A DNA stretch of 64,000 nucleotides from G963676095 sp963676095 (GTDB lineage: Bacteria > Bacteroidota > Bacteroidia > Bacteroidales > Prolixibacteraceae). Location of the stretch: NCBI GenBank assembly GCA_963676095.1, contig OY781040.1, positions 3,782,001-3,846,000 on the forward strand, read 5' to 3'. Position 1 is the stretch's first letter, and every line of letters begins with the position of its first letter. A program made the translations under genes and the position numbers. Positions 1 through 8,704 of this stretch are shown here, in pieces. Below the pieces are notes generated by a model. That model worked only from the letters and a program-made list of their open reading frames with translations, searched no databases and was not told the DNA's origin.

Positions 1-46
1 GGTAATTTCCGGAATCCCCTTTTGGAACAAAAATAGAATAACAATT

Positions 47-1582
47 TTATCTCAATTGAACCAAAACAACGGATTTGGCAGGAAGTTCGACTGTCAGTTT
101 GCCCCCGTTGGGCTTTTTGATATCAAGTGCTTTTATATTAATCTTTTCACCCTTACCGAAGTCGTTGTAATCATTCATGTTTTTAGAAGTAATGATTTGC
201 GCGGAAGAAGAGGTGAAGTTTTTGTCAGGGATATTGATCTCTACATTTTCCGGTTTGTTGGGATTCAGGTTGCACATGGTAACCGAAACAACTCCGTCTT
301 TTATCGATGCCGAAGCGTTTACCGACGGAACAGACTCCCCGTCGGCCTCATAGTTGTCCGTTTTCAGGTTTAGCGGTATCAGGGTGGCATCCTGGTGAAC
401 ACTGTACAGCTTGAAAACATAGTAGGTCGGAGTCAGAACGATCTGATCATCTTTTGTCAGGATAACAGACTGAAGGACATTTATGACCTGGGCGATGTTG
501 GCCATTTTCACCCGATCTGCATGATTGTTGAATATGTTGAGGTTAATGCCTGCTACAAGTGCGTCTCTAAGCGTATTTTGCTGATAGAGGAATCCCGGAT
601 TTGTACCGGGTTCAACATTGAACCAGTCACCCCACTCATCGACGATCAGCCCGACGTGTTTATCCGGATCGTATTTGTCCATGATAGTGGAATGGCGCTC
701 GATCAGGATTTCCATATTTAACGTATTCTTCAGGGTGGAGATCCATCCTTTTTCGTCAAAATCGGTAGCCGATCCTTTATCGTTCCAATTATTTGTCGGG
801 ATCGTATAATTGTGGAGCGATATCCCCTGTATCAGGTTCCTGTGGCGGGTCAGTTTCTGCATCAGCACATCCATCCAGTTATAGTCATCTCCACTCGGAC
901 CACAGGCAATCCGGTAAATGTTTCCGTGGCAAAATGTCGCGAAACGGGCGTACACGTCGGCATAATATTCAGGGGTCATGTTGCCTCCGCATCCCCAGTT
1001 CTCATTCCCTATTGCCCAGTATTTTACATCCCAGGGTTTTTCCCTTCCGTTCATTTTTCGTAAGTCTGTCATCGGGCTGACATTGTCGGAATTGACATAA
1101 TCTATCCATTCCGAGGCTTCCTCTACAGTTCCTGACCCGACATTCAGATTAATGTAGGGTTCAGCATTAATCAGTCCACAGAAGTCCAGGAATTCGTGAG
1201 TCCCGAAACTATTGTCCTCCGTAACACCGCCCCAGTTTACATTAACGATGGATGGCCGTTTCTGTTGGGGCCCAATGCCGTCTTTCCAGTGATAGGTGTC
1301 TGCAAAACAGCCTCCCGGCCAGCGGAGCACGGGGATTTTCATGTCCTTAAGGGCAACCACTACGTCTTCCCTGAATCCCCTGATGTTGGGGATCTTGGAA
1401 TCAACTCCCACGTAGATCCCGCCATAAATACAGTGTCCCAGATGTTCTGCAAATTGTCCGTACAATTCCTTGTCGATCGTTGTTTTTGCCTGTTCGGTGT
1501 AAAGGGTCACCTTCGTCTGTCCAAATGAAACTATGCTTAAGGCTATGAACAGAAATAGCAAGCAGATGGTGTTTTTCTTCAT
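47..1582 (-). CDS. Secreted alpha-L-arabinofuranosidase, GH51
   Basis: This 511-residue protein is a GH51-type retaining alpha-L-arabinofuranosidase, which releases terminal arabinose from arabinan or arabinoxylan. A hydrophobic signal peptide covers about residues 1-21 and ends in SFGQ, so it is exported to the periplasm or beyond. The barrel domain carries the GNEN motif with the likely acid/base Glu194 and the VDEWGDW motif with the likely nucleophile Glu316. The rest, from about residue 390, fits the beta-sandwich C-terminal domain of the family. Length is normal. It stands alone on the minus strand, and a perfect dyad about 65 bp upstream of its ATG may be its operator. Substrate fine specificity cannot be read from the sequence. 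Confidence 0.9.
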   Translation of the reverse strand: MKKNTICLLFLFIALSIVSFGQTKVTLYTEQAKTTIDKELYGQFAEHLGHCIYGGIYVGVDSKIPNIRGFREDVVVALKDMKIPVLRWPGGCFADTYHWKDGIGPQQKRPSIVNVNWGGVTEDNSFGTHEFLDFCGLINAEPYINLNVGSGTVEEASEWIDYVNSDNVSPMTDLRKMNGREKPWDVKYWAIGNENWGCGGNMTPEYYADVYARFATFCHGNIYRIACGPSGDDYNWMDVLMQKLTRHRNLIQGISLHNYTIPTNNWNDKGSATDFDEKGWISTLKNTLNMEILIERHSTIMDKYDPDKHVGLIVDEWGDWFNVEPGTNPGFLYQQNTLRDALVAGINLNIFNNHADRVKMANIAQVINVLQSVILTKDDQIVLTPTYYVFKLYSVHQDATLIPLNLKTDNYEADGESVPSVNASASIKDGVVSVTMCNLNPNKPENVEINIPDKNFTSSSAQIITSKNMNDYNDFGKGEKINIKALDIKKPNGGKLTVELPAKSVVLVQLR

Positions 1583-1646
1583 GAGTCTATTTTTTATTTT
1601 GGTTGTTGGATCATCATCGGACCGGATTTTATGTTACTAAAATAAT

Positions 1647-1665
1647 AAAAGTACTTAGTACTTTT
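1647..1665. promoter_or_regulatory. Perfect 19-bp dyad upstream of GH51 gene
   Basis: AAAAGTACT-T-AGTACTTTT is a perfect inverted repeat with 9 bp arms and one central base. It lies 65-83 bp upstream of the GH51 start codon. Position and symmetry suggest an operator for a dimeric regulator, but no cognate regulator is evident next to it. Confidence 0.4.
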
Positions 1666-1816
1666 TAAAAACAGGTTGTAAAACATCCTTTAAATTTTTC
1701 TTTGGAAAGAATTCGGGCCGTTTGTTTTCTTTTTAAGTTTAGGAGGGGGTATAGACAGAGTATAGGTAGAGCGAAGGTGGAGTATAGCTAATATGGTCAC
1801 TGTAAAACATAATTTT

Positions 1817-1920
1817 TAAAAAGTGTCCGGGAAACCGGTAAAATGATGTGATAAGTTTATTTATTAAGAGTAGCTTCGATGCGTTAATGGCATCAGGATT
1901 GACTTTCCGGACACTTTTTA
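1817..1920. repeat. 104-bp element with 14-bp terminal inverted repeats
   Basis: The ends TAAAAAGTGTCCGG (1817-1830) and CCGGACACTTTTTA (1907-1920) are perfect inverted repeats enclosing 76 bp, which contain a further small dyad GATGC/GCATC (1878-1894). There is no coding capacity. It may be a MITE-like element or the remnant of an IS. A long RNA hairpin between two minus-strand genes is the alternative. Confidence 0.45.
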
Positions 1921-1935
1921 GATAGGTAGGGAATT

Positions 1936-3537
1936 TTAGAATTCGAGGGCCATAGCGTAGTCCACAGGAACTGCTTTTCCTTTTTGTTTACCAGGGGACC
2001 AGTCAGACATTCCGTTGACGATCATAGTGAGAGCTTTGGCTGCCTCTCCCGATGTTTTGTCGATCACATGAATGTTTGTTACTTTGCCTTTTTCATTAAC
2101 GGTAAAACCGACCGTCGCTTTTCCCTTCAGCTTGTTTCCTTTGAAAAAAGAATCAGCTTTTAGTTCTTTTTCTTTTTTCTTGACATATTGGCCGAGTCCG
2201 TAAGCCCCGTCAGGGTATTCCGGCATTTCTTCCACTATCGTAAAAACTTCGCTGTCAGATTCGTTTTTTACTGGTGTCGGAGCAGGCGGCGGAGGAGGAG
2301 ACGGCATTTCACGTTCGAGGAACATGCTCTTCGTGTCAATTCCTATTAATTCCCGTTCCATTTTAAATTCCCAGGAATATTCTTTTTTCGGGAAAACTGT
2401 CGCGACAACTGATCTGTACCCCACGAATGATATGACCAGTTCTGTTTCTTTGTTCTCTGGTACCTCCAGTGAGAAATTTCCTTTGCTGTCGGTTGATGTG
2501 CCTGTCGTGGTTCCCCTGATGATTACGCTTGCCCCGTCCATCGGTGTGCCTTTGTCATTGGTAACATTACCCGTTAGGATTACTTGTTTTCCCTGGAGGG
2601 AAGCAGTGATGCTCTGTTTGTCAGCCGTAACTTTGTCCGGAGTTTTCCCGGGTTGGTAGCGTGGTTCCGCGAAGGCTGTGAGCAAAACCCCGAGTGCGGG
2701 AATGGCCCAGGCCATTAGCAGTAATTTTCGCTTTGGTGTTTTTGGTTTGTACATCATGTTTAAACGATTTGGCCCAGGGGCAAACGTTAGGTTATTGGTG
2801 AACCCGATTATCCGTATGCCCATAAGCTGGTTAACTAATAGTGCCTGATACCCGGCAGGAGAATGCCCGCATGCAAGTACGCCATTATCCGCCAGGAATT
2901 CATGATTTAATTTGATAGCATGTTCAAACAACCAGATAACTGGGTTGAACCAAAAGACGACTGTTAACAGTTCTATGATGAGCAGGTCGATCCAGTGGCG
3001 CTCTTGAATGTGCACTTTTTCATGGGCGATTATTTCCTCTATCTCGTCCCGGCTTTGATCATCCGTATTGATAAAAATATGATTGAAAAAGGAAAAAGGT
3101 ATATATCCTTCCAGTTTGTTCTCGTGGATGCTGATATTATTATTTTTTACTTGTTTGGACACGAATATAATGCGCACCGGTTTCCATGCCTGGATAAGGA
3201 GCCTGACAAAAACGACCAGTGCCCCGGTACAATAAACAATGAAGATGATTGGTGCAATGGGCGAAACTGTACTCTCCGTTGCCGTATTTCCGGTATTTTC
3301 ATTAAAATGAACGTCTGTCCCGTTGAATGGCAGGAAAACTGGTGTTTCTGTGACAGGAACAATTACGGCGTAGCGTATCGGGAATGCGGAAATCAGCACC
3401 GCAACCAGCAGCGACAGGACCAGATAGCCCCTGTTTGCCCTGAAGTGTGTCGATTGTCTCAGCAGCAACCAGTATATCATGTAGAAAAGGGTAATGGCTA
3501 TTGATGAGTGGATTAAGAAGTCAAAAAATGTTTCCAT
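1936..3537 (-). CDS. M56 (BlaR1-type) membrane peptidase with carboxypeptidase-regulatory and TonB C-terminal domains
   Basis: A 533-residue membrane protein. Membrane segments are visible at about 10-27, 37-56, 95-115 and 185-205. The zinc-peptidase motif HEKVH is at 172-176, followed by NHEFLAD near 211, as in BlaR1/MecR1-type M56 proteins. A further hydrophobic stretch lies near 273-290. A carboxypeptidase-regulatory-like beta domain covers about 318-390, a Pro-rich linker is near 412-421, and a TonB C-terminal-like domain covers about 440-533. There is no beta-lactam-binding sensor domain, so an antibiotic ligand is not implied. The gene starts 2 bp after the BlaI-type repressor gene, so the pair is a two-gene operon in which M56 proteolysis probably relieves BlaI repression. 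The signal sensed is unknown. Confidence 0.85.
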   Translation of the reverse strand: METFFDFLIHSSIAITLFYMIYWLLLRQSTHFRANRGYLVLSLLVAVLISAFPIRYAVIVPVTETPVFLPFNGTDVHFNENTGNTATESTVSPIAPIIFIVYCTGALVVFVRLLIQAWKPVRIIFVSKQVKNNNISIHENKLEGYIPFSFFNHIFINTDDQSRDEIEEIIAHEKVHIQERHWIDLLIIELLTVVFWFNPVIWLFEHAIKLNHEFLADNGVLACGHSPAGYQALLVNQLMGIRIIGFTNNLTFAPGPNRLNMMYKPKTPKRKLLLMAWAIPALGVLLTAFAEPRYQPGKTPDKVTADKQSITASLQGKQVILTGNVTNDKGTPMDGASVIIRGTTTGTSTDSKGNFSLEVPENKETELVISFVGYRSVVATVFPKKEYSWEFKMERELIGIDTKSMFLEREMPSPPPPPAPTPVKNESDSEVFTIVEEMPEYPDGAYGLGQYVKKKEKELKADSFFKGNKLKGKATVGFTVNEKGKVTNIHVIDKTSGEAAKALTMIVNGMSDWSPGKQKGKAVPVDYAMALEF

Positions 3538-3539
3538 AA

Positions 3540-3929
3540 TTATTCTTTTTTAGTCTGTCCTTTCTCCAATTCTTTTTTTGCCTGTTCCATGATGGCCTCC
3601 AATCCTCCGATATCCAACTGGTTTTCCCGGGCGAAAAACGTAGCCATGCGTGGAAAAGAGCCATTGAAATAGTTTTTTAATAATGATGAAAACTGGAACC
3701 TTGTATAATCAGCCTTACTGATTCGTGGCGAGAACATGTTGGTGTTCCCGTTTTTTTTCCGTTCCACAAAGCCTTTTTTTTCCAGCACACCCAAGACCGT
3801 GGCCACAGTCGTATAGGCCGGCTTAGGATCCTTAAACTGTTCAACAACTTCTTTTACTGCTGTTTCCTGTGTTTTCCACACAATTTGCATGACCTGTTCT
3901 TCTGCTTTGGTTAATTGCTTGACATCCAT
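3540..3929 (-). CDS. BlaI/MecI/CopY-family transcriptional repressor
   Basis: A 129-residue winged-helix repressor when started at MDVKQLTKAE. An upstream in-frame ATG at 3980 would place coding sequence over the operator, so I chose the internal ATG at 3929. The N-terminal half has the BlaI-type pattern (LTKAEEQVMQIVW, then TTVATVLGVLEKKGFV as the recognition and wing part), and the C-terminal helical part should serve dimerisation. BlaI proteins bind TACTA/TAGTA-type dyads and are inactivated by proteolysis through the partner M56 protein, whose gene lies 2 bp downstream. Two such dyads sit just upstream, so it very likely represses its own operon. Other targets are unknown. Confidence 0.9.
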   Translation of the reverse strand: MDVKQLTKAEEQVMQIVWKTQETAVKEVVEQFKDPKPAYTTVATVLGVLEKKGFVERKKNGNTNMFSPRISKADYTRFQFSSLLKNYFNGSFPRMATFFARENQLDIGGLEAIMEQAKKELEKGQTKKE

Positions 3930-3953
3930 GAATAATATTTTTTGATTTAAATC

Positions 3954-4000
3954 TACTACAAATATAGTAAATGAATTCAAATTCTACTATATTTATAGTA
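3954..4000 (-). promoter_or_regulatory. Twin BlaI-type operators
   Basis: Two 16 bp dyads, TACTACAAATATAGTA (3954-3969) and TACTATATTTATAGTA (3985-4000), have centres 31 bp apart, about three helical turns. They match the TACTA-n6-TAGTA form of BlaI/MecI operators and lie 25-71 bp upstream of the repressor start, so they probably overlap its promoter. Confidence 0.75.
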
Positions 4001-4026
4001 ATATTTCCAAAAAATATAATCAGATG

Positions 4027-4608
4027 CTATTTTGAATCTTTTTCTCCGAGCAGGAAAGCATGGGCCAGCCACTTTTCCCGTTGTGCCGGGGAAGAGGTCT
4101 TAATAATTTGATAGCTGGTTGTTTTTACCGGGCTGATGCCGCAGAAGTTGAGGGTCGCTTTTTTCAGGGCATGATAGCCCGGGCTTTTATAGACAAATCG
4201 ATAATACCAGGCAGGGGCATCCATCGTGGTAATCAACCTGGCCGACTTCCCCTTCAGCAATTTATCCCAAAAGACAGAATTTTCCCTGTATTTGAAAGCA
4301 AATCCGGGGATAAAAACCCTGTCGAAAAATCCTTTGAGCAGGGCAGGGAAGGTGCCCCACCAGGTTGGATAGACGAAGACGAGGTGATCGGCTTCCCTGA
4401 TTTTCCGCTGGATTTCCAGGAGTTCCGGTTCCAGTTCAGTCCTTTTATGGTACCCGTATTTTAAGATCGGATTGAATGTTATTTCGCCTAAATGAATAAT
4501 CCAGGCCTGGCTTCCTGCCTTTCCGGCGCCTGAACAGTAACTTTCGGCCAATGATTTACAAAAGCTTTCAGAAGAGGGATGTCCATTGATGATCAGGATT
4601 TTTTTCAT
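4027..4608 (-). CDS. Flavodoxin-fold NAD(P)H oxidoreductase (KefF/MdaB-like)
   Basis: A 193-residue cytoplasmic protein of the NAD(P)H-quinone dehydrogenase family with a flavodoxin-like fold. The start MKKILIINGHPSSESFC is the typical phosphate-binding first strand and loop. HLVFVYPTWWGTFPALLKGFFDRV is the family signature for the second FMN-contacting loop, near residues 75-98. Family members reduce quinones or act as regulators of Kef channels; no kef gene is visible here. It sits between mfd and the blaI-M56 pair on the same strand, 5 bp after mfd stops being read in the opposite sense of the map (mfd ends at 4614 and is upstream). Length is normal. Substrate is unknown. Confidence 0.8.
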   Translation of the reverse strand: MKKILIINGHPSSESFCKSLAESYCSGAGKAGSQAWIIHLGEITFNPILKYGYHKRTELEPELLEIQRKIREADHLVFVYPTWWGTFPALLKGFFDRVFIPGFAFKYRENSVFWDKLLKGKSARLITTMDAPAWYYRFVYKSPGYHALKKATLNFCGISPVKTTSYQIIKTSSPAQREKWLAHAFLLGEKDSK

Positions 4609-4613
4609 AGTTT

Positions 4614-7600
4614 TTATTTTATGTTTGTAATCTCTTCCAGTACTGATTTAGCCGTAGCAATTGTTTCTACTTTGTCCAGCCGGAGGCTTAGTTTATCTTC
4701 TTTTTCCTTCATCCTGCATTTTGTCGGATTTTGCTGAAGGTACTTCAGTATTTTGTCGAATGCCGGCGACTGGTAATAAGCTGATTGATTGTCTGCAATA
4801 AAATAACAGATCATCTTTTTGTTTTTCAGGATAATCCTTTCAATCCCCAAATCGATGGCGAGCCAGCGGAGATGTACCACCTCGAGTAGTTCTATGCTTT
4901 GGTCAGGAAGTGGTCCGAAGCGGTCGATAAGCCCGGTTTCAAACCGGCGTAAGCTTTCTTCTGTTTCCAGACTGTCAAGTTCCCGGTACAGCAGCATTCG
5001 TTCCGAGATGCTCTGGATGTATTTGTCTGGGAAGAGCAGTTCCATATCGGTATCAATCTGGCAGTCACTTATAAATTTTGACTGTAGGAACGGGTTTGTT
5101 CCTTTTTCTTTTTCATCTTTGAAAAGCTCCTGATATTCTTCCTGTTTAAGTTCCTGAATCGCTTCGTTCAGGATGCGGTGGTAGGTTTCAAATCCGATAT
5201 CGGCAATAAAACCGCTTTGTTCAGCACCGAGAAGGTTCCCTGCGCCCCGTATATCGAGGTCGCGCATGGCAATATTGAACCCGCTGCCCAGGTCCGAGAA
5301 TTCTTCAATAGCCTGTAGCCGGCGGCGTGCTTCCGGAGTAACCGACGACAGGGGAGGAGATAGCAGGTAGCAGAAAGCCTTCCTGTTTGATCTTCCGACC
5401 CGTCCCCGTAACTGGTGTAAATCACTTAGCCCGAAGTGTTCGGCATGGTTAATAAAGATGGTGTTGGCATTCGGTATGTCAAGTCCTGATTCAATGATGG
5501 TTGTTGCAATCAGGACATCGTATTCGCCGTTGATAAAGTCGAGCATGATTTTTTCCAGCCTGGGGCCATCCATCTGTCCGTGCGCTACTATTGTCTTGAC
5601 ACCGGGAACGGCACCCCTGATAAAATTTTCCACCTCATAAATATTCTGTACCCGGTTATGAATGAAGAAAACCTGTCCGTTGCGGGCAACCTCGTAGCTG
5701 ATGGCCTCGCGGATAATTTCCTCGCTGAAACTGTGAAGCTCGGTAACGATTGGGTAACGGTTGGGCGGTGGGGTCTGGATGATCGATAAATCCCGCGCTC
5801 CCATCAGCGAGAACTGAAGGGTCCGGGGGATCGGTGTGGCAGTCATGGTCAGCGTGTCGACGTTTACCTTTAGCTCCTTGAGTTTCTCCTTCACTGAAAC
5901 GCCAAATTTCTGCTCTTCGTCCACGATCAGTAATCCAAGATCCTTGAATATGACATCCTTTCCAACCAGCCGGTGGGTTCCGATGAGAATGTCAACTTGA
6001 CCTTCCTTTAGCTTTTTCAAGATGCTCTTTGTTTCTCCGGACGGTTTTAGACGGCTGATGTATTCGATTTTTACAGGGAAGTCCCTTAACCTGTCTGAAA
6101 ACGTTTTGTAGTGTTGAAGGGCCAGGATAGTCGTTGGCACCAGCACGGCAACCTGCTTGCTGTCGGTAACTGCCTTGAAGGCGGCCCTGATTGCAACTTC
6201 CGTTTTCCCGAAACCTACATCCCCACATATGAGCCGGTCCATGGGCATCTCATGTTCCATGTCTTCCTTTATGGCCTGAGTGGCTTTCATCTGATCGGGA
6301 GTGTCTTCAAAAATAAATGAAGCTTCAAGTTCCTGCTGAAGGTACGAATCGTGAGAAAAGGCATAGCCTCTTTCCTCTTTTCTCTTGGCATACAGGGCAA
6401 TCAGCTCCCTTGCAATATCTTTAACCTTAATCTTTGTACGTTCCTTCAGTTTTTGCCAGGTGCCGGTTCCCAGTTTGTTTATTTTAGGTTCTGCCCCCTC
6501 TTTCCCTTTATATTTTGAGATCCGGTGCAACGAATGGATGCTTACAAGCAAAACGTCGTTATCCCGGTATGTGAGACGAATGGCTTCCTGCATCTTGCCA
6601 TTCAGTTCTGTTTTTACAAGACCGGCGAATTTTCCGATGCCATGGTCGATATGTACCACATAATCGCCTGTGTGTAGCATGTTCAGCTCACGAAGGGTGA
6701 TGCTTTCGCGTTGCTCTTTTTTGCTGTTTATTTTAAACCGGTGGTAGCGTTCGAATATCTGGTGATCGGTATAGCAGCATATTTTCAGGTCGTGGTCTAT
6801 AAATCCCTCGTTGATCGTATGAAAGAGCCCGTTAAACCTGACGTCTTGCCCCTGGTCGCTGAAGATGGCCCGAAGCCTTTCAATTTGTTTTTCGCTTGAA
6901 GAAAGAATAAAGTTACGGTATCCTTTATCCTTGTTTTCCTGCAGGTTTTTCGCCAGGAGTTGAAAGTTTTTGCTGAAGACTGGCTGAGGGGATATATTAA
7001 AATCGAGGACAACCGGTTGCCTGTAAAAACTGGTATTTCCTGTTTGGATGCAGGTAAAACGTTCAAGCCCGATTAAAAAGTCCTGCCCGTCGCTAACGAG
7101 GGGAGCAATGTTTTCATTTTCTTCTTCCCGCATCAGCGACTGCTCTGCAACCATATCAATCAGGTCACTTACCAGTCGGACATTCTGGATTATCACGATA
7201 CTATCTTCCGGAAGAAAATTCAGAAAGTTGTCTCTTTTTTCTTCTGTTAGTCCTGTTTGGATATTCGGTATGATAACGATCTTATCCAGTTTTTCCTTCG
7301 AGATCTGGTTGTCGATATCGAAGCTGCGGATCGTATCGATCTCATCCCCGAAAAAGTCGAGGCGATAAGGATCTTCTCCCGCAAAGGAATAAATGTCGAT
7401 AATGCTTCCCCTGATGGAATACTGTCCAGGCTCAACAACGAAATCGACCCGCTCAAATCCATACTCAAATAAAACATCGTTTAAAAATTCGATGGATAAT
7501 TTATCTCCGATCTTCACCGGGAAGCTATTTGCAGACAATACTTCCGATGTGATGACTTTCTCTGCCAAAGCTTCCGGGTAAGTGACAATGCTTACCTGTT

Positions 7601-8030
7601 CCGCTTCCCTTATCTGGTTGAGGGCTTCCGTTCTCTGTATAATGTTTTCCTGCTCCGGTTGCCCATACTGTATGGACCGTTTATAAGAAGCAGGAAAAAA
7701 CAATACAGGAGAAGCTGTTCCCAGGCTGATCAGATCGTCATAGAAATAAGATGCCTCTTCCTTATCGTTCAGCACATAAAGGACAGGCTGTTTTACCTTT
7801 TCGGACAAAAGTGATGCGTACATACTTTTCGATGAACCAATTAATCCACGTAGGTGCACCTTTTTGCCCGGTTTATCTAACTGCTTAAAAACGGACTGAA
7901 TAGTATCGTTTTCAGCAAATAACTGCCTTAATTCTTTCAACTCCAAATTATAAATTTTGTGGCAAAGATAAGGATTTGTTTTTGTCCGAAGACTTATGGT
8001 CCGGCCATTTAGGCCTTTATACAGCACCAT
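4614..8030 (-). CDS. mfd: Transcription-repair coupling factor Mfd
   Basis: Mfd removes RNA polymerase stalled at DNA lesions and recruits UvrA. The 1138 residues contain the UvrB-like N-terminal part, the RNA-polymerase interaction domain (LHTGDYVVHIDHGIGKFAGL, about residue 455), and the superfamily 2 motor with Walker A GDVGFGKTE, Walker B DEEQKFG, TATPIPRTL, and HQLRGRVGRS. A TRCF C-terminal domain follows. The start is uncertain: an ATG lies at 8030, but the first about 28 residues look unlike the family, and a TTG at 7946 (LELKELRQLF) would give a more usual N terminus. Mfd is a housekeeping gene and is probably expressed independently of its neighbours; the downstream oxidoreductase starts only 5 bp after its stop, so the two may be co-transcribed. 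Confidence 0.95.
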   Translation of the reverse strand: MVLYKGLNGRTISLRTKTNPYLCHKIYNLELKELRQLFAENDTIQSVFKQLDKPGKKVHLRGLIGSSKSMYASLLSEKVKQPVLYVLNDKEEASYFYDDLISLGTASPVLFFPASYKRSIQYGQPEQENIIQRTEALNQIREAEQVSIVTYPEALAEKVITSEVLSANSFPVKIGDKLSIEFLNDVLFEYGFERVDFVVEPGQYSIRGSIIDIYSFAGEDPYRLDFFGDEIDTIRSFDIDNQISKEKLDKIVIIPNIQTGLTEEKRDNFLNFLPEDSIVIIQNVRLVSDLIDMVAEQSLMREEENENIAPLVSDGQDFLIGLERFTCIQTGNTSFYRQPVVLDFNISPQPVFSKNFQLLAKNLQENKDKGYRNFILSSSEKQIERLRAIFSDQGQDVRFNGLFHTINEGFIDHDLKICCYTDHQIFERYHRFKINSKKEQRESITLRELNMLHTGDYVVHIDHGIGKFAGLVKTELNGKMQEAIRLTYRDNDVLLVSIHSLHRISKYKGKEGAEPKINKLGTGTWQKLKERTKIKVKDIARELIALYAKRKEERGYAFSHDSYLQQELEASFIFEDTPDQMKATQAIKEDMEHEMPMDRLICGDVGFGKTEVAIRAAFKAVTDSKQVAVLVPTTILALQHYKTFSDRLRDFPVKIEYISRLKPSGETKSILKKLKEGQVDILIGTHRLVGKDVIFKDLGLLIVDEEQKFGVSVKEKLKELKVNVDTLTMTATPIPRTLQFSLMGARDLSIIQTPPPNRYPIVTELHSFSEEIIREAISYEVARNGQVFFIHNRVQNIYEVENFIRGAVPGVKTIVAHGQMDGPRLEKIMLDFINGEYDVLIATTIIESGLDIPNANTIFINHAEHFGLSDLHQLRGRVGRSNRKAFCYLLSPPLSSVTPEARRRLQAIEEFSDLGSGFNIAMRDLDIRGAGNLLGAEQSGFIADIGFETYHRILNEAIQELKQEEYQELFKDEKEKGTNPFLQSKFISDCQIDTDMELLFPDKYIQSISERMLLYRELDSLETEESLRRFETGLIDRFGPLPDQSIELLEVVHLRWLAIDLGIERIILKNKKMICYFIADNQSAYYQSPAFDKILKYLQQNPTKCRMKEKEDKLSLRLDKVETIATAKSVLEEITNIK

Positions 8031-8161
8031 TTAACTTCGTTTATAAATCTGTAACTTTTTCTTATCATGTTATTGGTTTGTATTTAGTTTATGTTTTCGG
8101 TAGGACCGGAATCTGGTACAATTGTTGTATTTAAATATGTAAATAATTAATTTTAACGATC

Positions 8162-8512
8162 ATGCTTCACACGAATTTAAAACATGTATTGTCGGCTGAG
8201 GAACATAAGAAACTGATCAGCTGTAATGAGAAGGTGATGATTTGCTGTGGACGGATGGGGCCGATGTGTATCCCTGTCTATGCGGCTATGGGTAAACTTC
8301 AGAACGAAATTGAGCAGGTTGTTTTTGCAGACATGGAATTTGATATTCCTGATGCAGCAGTTATCCGGGATGCTCCGGAATGCCGTAATTTTATGGGACT
8401 GCCCTTTGTCGTTTATTATCTGAACGGGAAGCTGGTTCATGCGACCAGTAGTATTCAGTCTGAAAGCCAGATCCGCGCTGTTCTTGAAGACAAGTTTCTG
8501 GTTAAAAGTTAA
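8162..8512 (+). CDS. Thioredoxin-fold protein with atypical active site
   Basis: A 116-residue cytoplasmic protein. The C-terminal part GLPFVVYYLNGKLV matches the thioredoxin cis-proline strand and the following hairpin, and the first half fits the beta-alpha-beta part. The usual WCGPC site is replaced by CCGRMGPMC at residues 28-36. The CGPC positions align with MGPM and are flanked by Cys28, Cys29 and Cys36. It may therefore use a different dithiol, or none. It is transcribed divergently from mfd and is followed by a strong terminator, so it is monocistronic. Function is unknown; a redox or chaperone-like role is inferred only from the fold. Confidence 0.65.
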   Translation: MLHTNLKHVLSAEEHKKLISCNEKVMICCGRMGPMCIPVYAAMGKLQNEIEQVVFADMEFDIPDAAVIRDAPECRNFMGLPFVVYYLNGKLVHATSSIQSESQIRAVLEDKFLVKS

Positions 8513-8535
8513 AAATCTTGTTTTGTTCGTTTCTG

Positions 8536-8578
8536 TTTAAGATCCTGTCCCCAATAGGGGTAGGATCTTAAATTTTTT
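8536..8578 (+). terminator. Rho-independent terminator after the thioredoxin-fold gene
   Basis: Stem TTTAAGATCCT (8536-8546) pairs with AGGATCTTAAA (8562-8572). An inner CCCC/GGGG pair closes an AATA loop, and a run of six T follows. It ends the single-gene transcript 23 bp after the stop codon. Confidence 0.85.
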
Positions 8579-8704
8579 GAGCAGGCTATCCTGCCGAATG
8601 AATGAAAGACGTTAAAAAATTGGCAAATAAGCGAATAGGTAATCGAAAAGCTGTTTACCTTTGTTGCAGTTTTAATAGAGGATTTTAAATAAAAAAATAG
8701 GCAT

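Larger units (their letters stand above)
1583..1935. other. Intergenic gap with two inverted-repeat structures
   Basis: No gene is seen in this 353 bp gap. It contains the 19 bp dyad at 1647-1665 and the 104 bp inverted-repeat element at 1817-1920, both listed separately. It would hold the promoter of the arabinofuranosidase gene (minus strand) and the 3' end of the M56 gene. Confidence 0.7.

Noticed and set aside
3930..3980. Upstream start for the BlaI-like repressor
   Set aside because: It would put the first operator into coding sequence and add 17 residues unlike the family.
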